A stretch of 8,751 nt of DNA, taken from Chloroflexota bacterium (GTDB lineage: Bacteria > Chloroflexota > Anaerolineae > Aggregatilineales > Phototrophicaceae). A program made the position numbers and the translations under genes. The DNA is taken from the NCBI GenBank assembly GCA_003242205.1, contig QGUR01000187.1, forward strand, positions 1-8,751, read 5' to 3'. Below the pieces are notes generated by a model that was not told the origin of the DNA, made no database searches, and worked only from the letters and a program-made list of their open reading frames with translations. Positions 1 through 6,037 of the stretch are shown here, piece after piece (position 1 is the stretch's first letter; the number at the start of each line of letters is the position of its first letter).

Positions 1-852
1 TTTTTTTCTTCTGTGGTCATCCTCCCCGTTTTTTTTTTTTTGCTGGCATTCCCGAACCCTACGCTGCTGCTTACCATCTTCTTCTTCTGGGGGGCCCTCC
101 ATGTGCTGCATCAGGTGACGTACATCGTTGAGCTTTACAACCACAAGGAACAAAACTTCGTCCGTCGTGGTAGCGCGATCAGCCCGCTGGCCCGCCTCAT
201 CGACTATGGCGTGATCCTCACTTGCCTCTTCCCTCTGGCGGCTTTCAAGATCAGCCAGGGCTCGTTTGACATCGGCACCAACGACCTGACCGCGGTCATT
301 CCGGAGTTCTTCCAGCAGGCGTGGTTCTTCTACGTCATGGCGGGCGTTTTCAGCGTGGCCTTCATCGCCTTTCTGATCAAGACGACGATTGAATACCGTC
401 GTGGCTACATCAACTGGCCGAAGACCATGTTCATCCTGCTGACGGTGATCGTGGCCTTCACCGTGCCTGCCCTGCCCAACCTCGATACCGCGTTCCAGGG
501 GATGAACACCTGGCACTCGCTACAGTATCTGGCGATCACGTTCTATATCATCAGGCTACGCCAGCAGACCGGGGAGCTTGAAAAAGACGCGCCGCTGGTG
601 GCTCGCTTCAGCAAGAGCAAAGACTCGCGCGGGCTTTTCGCGCTGAGCCTGATGATGTTGCTCGGCTCGGTGATCGTTTTCATCGTCGTCTATGCGCTGG
701 CCGGTATCATCAAGCCGGGTATCGACGCGAACCAGCACTTCGACATCGCCTACTACACTGCGATCCTGTCCTTCCTGTGGATCCACTACTATCACGATCA
801 CTTCCTGTTCACGAATTTCGAGGCGCTCGACGCCGCCTATAAGGGGGCGTAG
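1..852 (+). CDS. Polytopic membrane protein with clustered histidines, 5' end cut by window edge
   Basis: The frame is open from the first base, so the true start lies outside; the first possible start inside is a GTG at 13. The 284 visible codons contain about six or seven hydrophobic segments separated by short charged loops, so this is an integral membrane protein. Three histidine/aromatic clusters stand out, each within or beside a membrane segment: LHVLHQ near the beginning, WHSLQY in the middle, and IHYYHDHF close to the C-terminus. Such intramembrane histidines often bind metal or heme, and the pattern faintly recalls membrane oxygenases such as the Brp/Blh carotene-cleaving family, but I cannot assign the protein to a family. 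It is convergent with the neighbouring minus-strand operon. A 13-T homopolymer at 29-41 lies in the coding region, so the frame upstream of it is less certain. The stop TAG at 850-852 is clear. Confidence 0.75.
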   Translation, partial: FFSSVVILPVFFFLLAFPNPTLLLTIFFFWGALHVLHQVTYIVELYNHKEQNFVRRGSAISPLARLIDYGVILTCLFPLAAFKISQGSFDIGTNDLTAVIPEFFQQAWFFYVMAGVFSVAFIAFLIKTTIEYRRGYINWPKTMFILLTVIVAFTVPALPNLDTAFQGMNTWHSLQYLAITFYIIRLRQQTGELEKDAPLVARFSKSKDSRGLFALSLMMLLGSVIVFIVVYALAGIIKPGIDANQHFDIAYYTAILSFLWIHYYHDHFLFTNFEALDAAYKGA

Positions 853-880
853 TAGCGCTTTCGTCCCCAGCCCCATCTCC

Positions 881-929
881 GCAAAGCCCCTTTGCCGGCG
901 CGTTAACGCGTTCGGGAAAGGGGCTTTGC
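881..929. terminator. Long hairpin between convergent genes, probable bidirectional terminator
   Basis: Perfect 13-bp inverted repeat: GCAAAGCCCCTTT at 881-893 pairs with AAAGGGGCTTTGC at 917-929. The intervening 23 bases hold a further CCG/CGG pairing and a perfect 12-bp palindrome, CGCGTTAACGCG at 899-910, so the whole element can fold as one extended stem. It lies between the stop of the plus-strand membrane protein gene (852) and the stop of the minus-strand gene (937), which is where a shared terminator is expected. Neither side has a good T tract, so termination may be inefficient or factor-assisted; a role in mRNA 3'-end protection is an alternative. Confidence 0.6.
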
Positions 930-936
930 TGTCTGG

Positions 937-2010
937 TTAAGTTGTCTGCTGCAGCACAATCTCAAGTTGGGCGAATTCATCAGTCAGGGGGATTTCGAGC
1001 GTGCCGTTGTTGTAGAACCACAGCGGTGCGCCGCGCCGGTCTGCACGCACCTCCGCCGGTTCTGCCGTCAGGCCAACAACCTCAACCGTGATTTTCTCGT
1101 CCGCCGGCTGAAACGCGCCGGCCACCCGCCGCGAAAGGCTGACAAGCCTGCCATCACGCGTACACGTCAGGTAGACAAAGCGGTAATCGCCGCGCTCTCC
1201 CCGTGTCCCCTGCCCGGCATCTTCGTAGATCACCGTCTCATGCCGGCCCGGATACACACGCAGAACGTATCTGCTGCCGGGCGTCGCATTGGCTGGCAAG
1301 AGAGGCACGACCGCCCCCGACCGCACGAACAACGGCAAACGATTCAGCGGCGCGTCCACCGTCACGCGCCGGCCACCTTCCAGCGTCCGCCCCGTCCACC
1401 AGTCCACCCAGACGCCATGAGGCAATGGAAATTCACGCGTGGTCGCGCCCGGCCTGACGACCGGGGCCGCCAGCAGGTTCTCGCCCAGCAGGAAAACGTC
1501 GTCAACTTCACGCAAACTGGGAAACTGCGGCTCCAGCGCCGACAGCGACCGGATGACGGGCCAGCCGTACTCTCCGCTCAGCGCCAGCGTCGAATAAAGA
1601 TACGGCAGCAGCGAACGCCTCAACGCCAGCGCCGGCATCTGCCCGGCGTCCAGCGCCCGCCATTTCGCGGGCAGGCTGTTGAACAGCGCTTCGGCAGTCA
1701 CGCCGGGCAGCAGGCACAGCGCTTGCAGCCAGCGTGTGACCAGTTCCGAATTTGCCGCCGCGCTTAACGCCTCGACAACCGGGTTTGCCAACACGTCGCC
1801 CGATGCCGCCTGCTTCAGCGCCCGGCGAATGACAGCGCGCACTCGCTCCCAGTCGCCAGAGCGATCCGCCGGTTGGGGCAGAATCCCGGTTGGGGCCTCC
1901 GGCGGCATATCCGGCGGCGCGATATCGAGGCTTGCCAGCGGCGGAACGGGTAGGCGACGCACACCGGCTGCGCTTTCGGGCGCGACTTCGTTCTCTCCAG
2001 GATTTGTCAT
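937..2010 (-). CDS. GH31-derived C-terminal domain protein lacking most of the catalytic barrel
   Basis: The 357-residue product carries the hallmarks of the distal part of glycoside hydrolase family 31 (alpha-glucosidase/xylosidase): RWLQ at 93-96, LLPYLY at 134-139, FLLGENLLAAPV at 173-184, a W-D-W-W-T-G stretch at 201-207, and PLFVRSGAVVP at 226-236, followed by beta-rich C-terminal sequence. Complete GH31 enzymes are commonly over 600 residues; here the N-terminal domain and the barrel part bearing the nucleophile are absent. The first 48 residues are Pro-rich and unlike the family. Conserved active-site signatures near the start are replaced (DIGGF by VVEAL at 78-82, and the R-x-H after RWxQ by TAE). 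No signal peptide is visible, so it is probably cytoplasmic. I chose the ATG at 2010, 34 bp after the M23 stop, because an upstream in-frame ATG at 2094 would overlap the M23 gene by 50 bases with unrelated sequence. No good Shine-Dalgarno site is seen. It is probably inactive as a glycosidase; binding or regulation is possible, or slow decay. Confidence 0.8.
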   Translation of the reverse strand: MTNPGENEVAPESAAGVRRLPVPPLASLDIAPPDMPPEAPTGILPQPADRSGDWERVRAVIRRALKQAASGDVLANPVVEALSAAANSELVTRWLQALCLLPGVTAEALFNSLPAKWRALDAGQMPALALRRSLLPYLYSTLALSGEYGWPVIRSLSALEPQFPSLREVDDVFLLGENLLAAPVVRPGATTREFPLPHGVWVDWWTGRTLEGGRRVTVDAPLNRLPLFVRSGAVVPLLPANATPGSRYVLRVYPGRHETVIYEDAGQGTRGERGDYRFVYLTCTRDGRLVSLSRRVAGAFQPADEKITVEVVGLTAEPAEVRADRRGAPLWFYNNGTLEIPLTDEFAQLEIVLQQTT

Positions 2011-2044
2011 AAGCTGGATGTGGAATTGACCGGGAAAACAGCGC

Positions 2045-3493
2045 TCAGGTGAAGGACTGGCGAACCCACTGCATCGGATCGACCGGCACGCCATTGACCC
2101 AGACTTCCCAGTGCAGATGTGCTCCGGTCACGCGCCCTGTCGAACCGATTGTGCCGATCACCTGCCCTGTGGTCACCATTTCGCCGGGCTTCACGTACAA
2201 CTCTGTCTGGTGCCAGTACCCAGAAAAAACTCCCCAGCCATGATCGATCATGATCGCGTTGCCACGCACATTGAGCGCATCGGCCAGCACAACCACGCCG
2301 GGGGCAGGCGCGATAACCGGCGAACCGGGCGCTCCCGCAAAGTCCGCCCCCGAATGGAAGCGGTCAAAACCGCCGCCGTTATAGGACCGGCGCGTGCCAA
2401 ACCGTGAGGTCATGGCCGCCGCCGCGGGCAAACCCATCGGCCCGTCGAAATACCGGGTCGTGGTGAACGCGCTGGCAATGCTCCGAATCAGATTTTCCTC
2501 GGCGCTTTCGACATTGGGATCGAGCAGGTTGGTGCGGTCTTCCAGCAGAGTGATGTATTCACTGCCATAGCTACCGCCGACAACCTGTATATGGGCCGTA
2601 ATCGTGTGCGTTGCGCCGCCCTCATCGGTCATGTTCAACGTTAGCGGATAGACGCCCGGCTCGGTAAAAACCGGCACGCCGACAAACATGCTGTACGCGC
2701 CTTCGGCGGCGTCGTAACCGGCGGACAACGGGCGATCCAGAAACGTGCCCGTAAGCGTGACCGGCCTCGTCGTCCACAGCTTGAAATGCCCGGTCTGCCC
2801 TTCGACCAGCACTAGCGGATTAACCGTCAGGCGCGTGGCGGGAGCAGGCAATTCGGCGGCGATCCGTGGCGGCTGAACGCCGGGAATCAACAATTGTTGG
2901 CCGACATAGATCAACGTCGGGTCTTCTATAGCGTTCGCCTGAACGAGATCCGCCACCGTCAGCCCGTACTGTGTCGCAATCTTGAACAGCGTATCGCCAT
3001 CAAGCACCGTATGCAGGACAACATCGGCAGGCTCAGGCGGCAGCGCGACAGGCGGTTCTGCCGGCGGCGCGGCGACCACTTCCGGAGCGAGCCGGGGAAT
3101 ACGCAGGCGTTGGCCCACGACCAGCGGGTTCTCGGCCGTCACCCCGTTCTCAGTCGCCAGCGTCATGGCGTCGACGCCATACAACCCGGCAATGCTTTGC
3201 AGCGATTCACCGGGCTGCACGATGTGCGTTTGCTCAGGCGGCATCACTGGCCCTGAGATGGCCGGCACCAGCAACGTCTGGCCAACCCAGATATTGCTTT
3301 GGTCGACAATGCCGTTCAGGGCTGCCAGTTCCTCGGTCGTCAGGCCATATTGGAGCGCAATCTGAAAGAGGGTTTCGCCGCGCTGAACCACGTGGATGGT
3401 AACACCGCCGTCGCCCGATTGTTGGCCAACAACAGAAGCGGGCAGCCAAAGCATACCCGCCAGAAAAAGCACAAGGAGGCTATGTCGCAACAT
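2045..3493 (-). CDS. Secreted LysM/M23 peptidoglycan endopeptidase
   Basis: The 482-residue protein starts with a signal peptide (MLRHSLLVLFLAGMLW..., probable cleavage near residue 24). Three LysM domains follow at about 33-77, 88-133 and 160-204, with Pro/Ala-rich spacers, the longest between the second and third. Next comes an Ig-like beta domain (roughly 210-310) and a C-terminal M23 (LytM-type) metallopeptidase domain. The zinc-site motifs are intact: HSGAD (H380, D384) and HLH (H459, H461), plus a conserved YWHQ histidine at 428. The family cleaves peptide cross-links in peptidoglycan; LysM binds the glycan. The protein should therefore act on the wall outside the membrane. An in-frame ATG at 3535 would overlap the upstream DUF192 gene by 35 bases and put charged residues ahead of the signal peptide; the ATG at 3493 lies 7 bases after the DUF192 stop and gives a clean signal peptide. 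The gene is third in the minus-strand block. Confidence 0.93.
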   Translation of the reverse strand: MLRHSLLVLFLAGMLWLPASVVGQQSGDGGVTIHVVQRGETLFQIALQYGLTTEELAALNGIVDQSNIWVGQTLLVPAISGPVMPPEQTHIVQPGESLQSIAGLYGVDAMTLATENGVTAENPLVVGQRLRIPRLAPEVVAAPPAEPPVALPPEPADVVLHTVLDGDTLFKIATQYGLTVADLVQANAIEDPTLIYVGQQLLIPGVQPPRIAAELPAPATRLTVNPLVLVEGQTGHFKLWTTRPVTLTGTFLDRPLSAGYDAAEGAYSMFVGVPVFTEPGVYPLTLNMTDEGGATHTITAHIQVVGGSYGSEYITLLEDRTNLLDPNVESAEENLIRSIASAFTTTRYFDGPMGLPAAAAMTSRFGTRRSYNGGGFDRFHSGADFAGAPGSPVIAPAPGVVVLADALNVRGNAIMIDHGWGVFSGYWHQTELYVKPGEMVTTGQVIGTIGSTGRVTGAHLHWEVWVNGVPVDPMQWVRQSFT

Positions 3494-3500
3494 ACAATCT

Positions 3501-3881
3501 TTACAGGGCAACTTCGTCGAAGCGCAGTATATCACCGACCTTAGCGCGTTCCAATACAGACGGATTCGCTTCCAGATAATGGCGGGCCGGTCGCGCCGGC
3601 GCGTAGGCAGGCCGCCAGGGACGCGCCAGCGCGGTGTCCACCACTTCGCCCTCGCTGTTCAGCCAGAGCACGCCGATGGGAAAGCGCATGAAGAACATAT
3701 GGATTGAGGTATGCGCTTTCCCCTCATATGGCGTGATGAACAGCAGACCTTCGTTTTCGGGAAGGTGCGGGACAAGCTGCAGGCCCCGGAAATGACACCA
3801 GAAGCTCTTGCACAGCCTGACCCGCTCCAGAACGACAGCGCCGGTCTCCGCATTGCGGAGAATTCGCCATTCCGCGCTCAT
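3501..3881 (-). CDS. DUF192 (UPF0127) family protein
   Basis: The 126-residue product fits the DUF192 pattern: an FRGLQL stretch replacing the usual GLMfR, then a hydrophobic GLLFI strand, the characteristic IHMFFMRFPIGVLWLNSEGEVV segment (about 60-81), an ARHYLEANP segment and a terminal GDILRF (about 116-121). The biochemical role of the family is not established; many members carry a signal peptide, but this one does not and should be cytoplasmic unless exported another way. Its ATG overlaps the stop of the upstream LysM gene (ATGA at 3881-3878), which points to translational coupling, and it ends only 7 bases before the M23 gene. The position between two secreted wall-binding proteins suggests a shared expression programme with envelope functions; this is inference from context. 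Confidence 0.85.
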   Translation of the reverse strand: MSAEWRILRNAETGAVVLERVRLCKSFWCHFRGLQLVPHLPENEGLLFITPYEGKAHTSIHMFFMRFPIGVLWLNSEGEVVDTALARPWRPAYAPARPARHYLEANPSVLERAKVGDILRFDEVAL

Positions 3882-5491
3882 TGCAGACGCAGCACCTGCC
3901 CGATAAAGATCCGGTTCGGATCGACAATGCCGTTAAGCTGGATCAACTGCCCAATCGGCACGTTGAACTGGATGGAGATTCGGAACAACGTGTCGCCCGG
4001 ACGAACGGTGTACGTCAGCGGTACATTCGGCGCTGGCGTGGCCGTTGGCGGCGCGGCAGGCGGCGGAACCACGTTGCTCAGCGGGATTTGCAGCACCTGC
4101 CCAAGCAGAATTCGGTCGGGATTGACGATACCGTTGAGCTGCGCGATGGCCTGCACGGTTGTGTTGAAACGAGCGGCGATTCGGCTCAGCGTGTCGCCCA
4201 CCTGCACCACGTAGGTCACCGTGACCGGAACCGGCGTCGGCGGTGGTGGCGGCAGCGGCGTAGCGGTCGCGGGCGGCTGCTGGCCGAGCGGCGTCGGCGT
4301 CAGCGTGGCCGGGGCCGGCAGACGAACCGGAATGATGAGCGGCTGGCCGACATAGATCAGCGCCTGCGGGCTGAGGTTGTTGGCGATCAGAATGGCGTCA
4401 ATCGTGCTGCCATAGAGAATCGCCAATCGTTGCACCGTGTCGCCCGGCTGAACAATGTGCGTGATTGTGCTCTTGAAAACCGTCGGGTCGATCGTCGGCT
4501 GTAGCGTCGCCGTCGGTGTATTCGAAGGCGTGGCCGTCGGCCCCTCGGTCACCACAGCCGTCGCTGTGAACGTCGCGCTCGGAACCGGCGTGTCAGTCGC
4601 CGTCGGCGGCATTTCCTGAGTCGGCGGAATGGCCGTGAAAGTCTCTGTCGGAAGCACTTCGGTTGGCGGCGCTTCCGTCGCCGTCTCAGCAGGCGGAACG
4701 GGAGTGAATGTCTCGGTCGGTGGCACTTCGGTCGCGGTCGCCGTTGGCGGAACCTCAGTGAAAGTCGCCGTCGGCGGCACTTCGGTTGGCGGCACTTCCG
4801 TCGCCGTTGGCTCTTCCTGCGGCGGTTGCTGCCCGGCGACCGTCAGGCTGGCGTCATCCAGATAAATATTGTTGTTCTTCGCCGGAGCGCCTACCACGCC
4901 GCGGATAAAAACGGTCACGGTCGATCCCTGTGCGGTCGCCGTGACGGCATACCGGTTCCAGGCATCATACTGCTCCGTCACCGGAGACCAGACAATCGCC
5001 GCGCTGGACGGGTTCGTGCCGCCTGTCGGGTCGATACCAACCTGAACGACAACATCGCCATCCAGCTCGCTGACGTCCACGTTATCGAAGGCGGACGACC
5101 AGACATAAGCATAAGTCGAGAACGTCAGCTCCGCGCCCGCCGGCACGCCTTCAACGACCTGATATACGCCGCCGTTGAAAGTGGCGAAGAATGACGTGAT
5201 GAACTGCGCGTTCTGCCCGCTGCGAATGCGCGCCGTATCAGGCCGCGCCGGCAGGTATTCCGGCTGCTGGTTCATGTACGTTGGCGCATCCGGCGGTGGA
5301 GGAAGATGCCATGGCAACCAGCCCTCGGCTACCTGACGAACCGGGTCGCCACCCTGATTAACGTACGGGTCTTCGAAGCCCGGGTTCACCAGCAGGTTGC
5401 CGTCCTGAGCACGGGCCATAAAACTTCCCAGCAGCAAGGCGAAACTGAGGCACAAAATCGCCATGAAGCGTAGCCTGCTTAATCTGTTCAT
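3878..5491 (-). CDS. Secreted carbohydrate-binding-like protein with three C-terminal LysM domains
   Basis: The 537-residue protein has a signal peptide (MNRLSRLRFMAIL..., likely cleavage after ARA at 28). Residues about 31-220 form a beta-rich domain beginning NLLVNPGFEDP and ending with NNIYLDDASL, the signature look of galactose-binding-like/CBM jelly-roll domains. A long linker (about 222-340) is built from Thr, Pro, Val, Ala and Glu in PPTxT-type repeats, a style frequent in secreted Chloroflexota proteins. Three LysM domains follow at about 343-388, 425-470 and 492-536, the last ending at the C-terminus. No catalytic motif is visible, so it probably binds or scaffolds: LysM to peptidoglycan, the N-terminal domain to a glycan outside. 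I chose the ATG at 5491 because AGGAG lies 5 bases upstream (5497-5501) and the signal peptide follows directly; an ATG at 5530 is an unlikely alternative. It is the first gene of the block and overlaps DUF192 by 4 bases. Confidence 0.88.
   Translation of the reverse strand: MNRLSRLRFMAILCLSFALLLGSFMARAQDGNLLVNPGFEDPYVNQGGDPVRQVAEGWLPWHLPPPPDAPTYMNQQPEYLPARPDTARIRSGQNAQFITSFFATFNGGVYQVVEGVPAGAELTFSTYAYVWSSAFDNVDVSELDGDVVVQVGIDPTGGTNPSSAAIVWSPVTEQYDAWNRYAVTATAQGSTVTVFIRGVVGAPAKNNNIYLDDASLTVAGQQPPQEEPTATEVPPTEVPPTATFTEVPPTATATEVPPTETFTPVPPAETATEAPPTEVLPTETFTAIPPTQEMPPTATDTPVPSATFTATAVVTEGPTATPSNTPTATLQPTIDPTVFKSTITHIVQPGDTVQRLAILYGSTIDAILIANNLSPQALIYVGQPLIIPVRLPAPATLTPTPLGQQPPATATPLPPPPPTPVPVTVTYVVQVGDTLSRIAARFNTTVQAIAQLNGIVNPDRILLGQVLQIPLSNVVPPPAAPPTATPAPNVPLTYTVRPGDTLFRISIQFNVPIGQLIQLNGIVDPNRIFIGQVLRLQ
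4500..4815 (-). repeat. Degenerate repeats coding for the Thr/Pro/Val linker
   Basis: Short imperfect units resembling GTCGGCGGCACTTCGGT (plus-strand reading) recur many times here, alternating with GCCGTTGGCGGAAC-like units. They encode the PPTxT/EVPPT linker between the binding domain and the first LysM of the overlapping gene. The boundaries are approximate. Repeats of this kind can expand or contract by recombination or slippage, changing linker length without loss of frame when units are multiples of three. Confidence 0.65.
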
Positions 5492-5513
5492 CGGAACTCC
5501 TGCGACGGTACGG

Positions 5514-5543
5514 ATTACATGCGGCGTCATATAGTCAATTCAA
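5514..5543 (-). promoter_or_regulatory. Possible promoter for the minus-strand LysM/DUF192/M23/GH31 block
   Basis: Reading the minus strand, TTGAAT (plus positions 5538-5543) is followed after 18 bases by TGTAAT (5514-5519), matching the sigma-70-type consensus at 4 of 6 and 5 of 6 positions. Transcription would begin a few bases before the AGGAG ribosome binding site at 5497-5501, giving a very short leader. The match is moderate and based on sequence only. Confidence 0.35.
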
Positions 5544-5579
5544 TTTACCACAGGTCGCATATTCCCGCTTGGGACGCCA

Positions 5580-5608
5580 CTGACAAACGTCCAATTCGGC
5601 GGTATACT
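5580..5608 (+). promoter_or_regulatory. Sigma-70-type promoter for the DUF503 gene
   Basis: CTGACA (5580-5585) and TATACT (5603-5608) are separated by exactly 17 bases, each one mismatch from the housekeeping consensus. The start of transcription would fall near 5615, leaving a leader of under 30 bases before the ATG at 5643. No Shine-Dalgarno sequence is evident in that leader. The promoter is divergent from the one proposed for the LysM block. Confidence 0.65.
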
Positions 5609-5642
5609 GGGCGCGAATTCTATCCACGCTTTCGGTTCTGCC

Positions 5643-5939
5643 ATGTCTCATACCATCAAAATCGGCCTGGTGACGATAGAGCTTCACCTGGAGGGCGTCA
5701 GTTCGCTCAAGGAAAAGCGCGGCAGGATCAAATCGCTGACGACACGCTTGCAGAAGCAGTTTAACGTGTCTGTCGCCGAAGTTGGTTATCACGACGTCTG
5801 GCAGTCATCCGCCATCGCAGTCGCCACCGTCACCAATTCTTCGGCACTGGCAGACCAGATGATCGCCAACGTGCTGAAGTGGATCGAACACAACTACCCG
5901 GACGCCGAAATTGTCGATGAGGTGATCGAAATTTTGTGA
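5643..5939 (+). CDS. DUF503 (YlxP-like) small protein
   Basis: The 98-residue protein matches DUF503: an N-terminal strand IGLVTIELHL, then SLKEKRGRIKSLTTRL (about residues 20-35), the conserved FNVSVAEVGYHDVWQSSAIAVATV (about 40-63) and a C-terminal WIEHNYPDAEIVDEVIEIL. The length is normal for the family. In Firmicutes the relative YlxP sits in the nusA-infB-rbfA operon and is thought to be linked to ribosome maturation; its molecular role is not settled. Here it appears to be a single-gene unit, with its own consensus promoter and about 100 bases before sucC. The ATG at 5643 follows directly after the predicted short leader; no ribosome binding site is obvious, so initiation may be weak or leader-independent. 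Confidence 0.88.
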   Translation: MSHTIKIGLVTIELHLEGVSSLKEKRGRIKSLTTRLQKQFNVSVAEVGYHDVWQSSAIAVATVTNSSALADQMIANVLKWIEHNYPDAEIVDEVIEIL

Positions 5940-5953
5940 TGGCGCACGCCATC
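5938..5953. other. Short inverted repeat overlapping the DUF503 stop codon
   Basis: GATGGCG (5938-5944) and CGCCATC (5947-5953) are perfect inverted repeats separated by two bases. The repeat overlaps the last bases of the DUF503 gene and precedes the sucC promoter region. No T tract follows, so as a terminator it would be weak; an operator for sucC is an alternative. Chance occurrence is possible. Confidence 0.3.
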
Positions 5954-5959
5954 CGCCAA

Positions 5960-5986
5960 TAGACACGGCGCAAATCGCGGTATACT
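5960..5986 (+). promoter_or_regulatory. Possible sucCD promoter
   Basis: TATACT at 5981-5986 preceded by GG is a good -10 element, and the surrounding CGGTATACT is identical to that of the DUF503 promoter. The best -35 candidate is TAGACA at 5960-5965 (5 of 6), but the spacer is only 15 bases, shorter than usual. The leader to the GTG at 6038 would be about 45 bases and is pyrimidine-rich before the GGAGG at 6026-6030. Confidence 0.45.
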
Positions 5987-6037
5987 CGCCGCAACTTAAT
6001 TCCGATTTCCTTTCTTTTCCTTCACGGAGGCCCCTAC

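Noticed and set aside
967..1767. Plus-strand open frame of 266 codons opposite the GH31-derived gene
   Set aside because: Arg/Gln/Pro-rich antisense shadow; the minus-strand frame has clear GH31 motifs.
2010..2094. Upstream in-frame ATG extending the GH31-derived protein by 28 residues
   Set aside because: The extension would overlap the M23 gene by 50 bases and codes for sequence unlike any known domain or signal peptide.
2239..2252. Perfect 14-bp palindrome CATGATCGATCATG
   Set aside because: It lies inside the M23 coding region over conserved residues (MIDHGWG region), so the codons explain it; no second copy nearby.
3711..4504. Overlapping plus-strand open frames opposite the LysM and DUF192 genes
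   Set aside because: Composition of antisense shadows over LysM repeats; no start signals and no recognisable domain.
4618..4810. Repeats that could suggest a CRISPR-like array
   Set aside because: Units are short, degenerate and without regular unique spacers; they encode the Thr/Pro/Val linker in frame.
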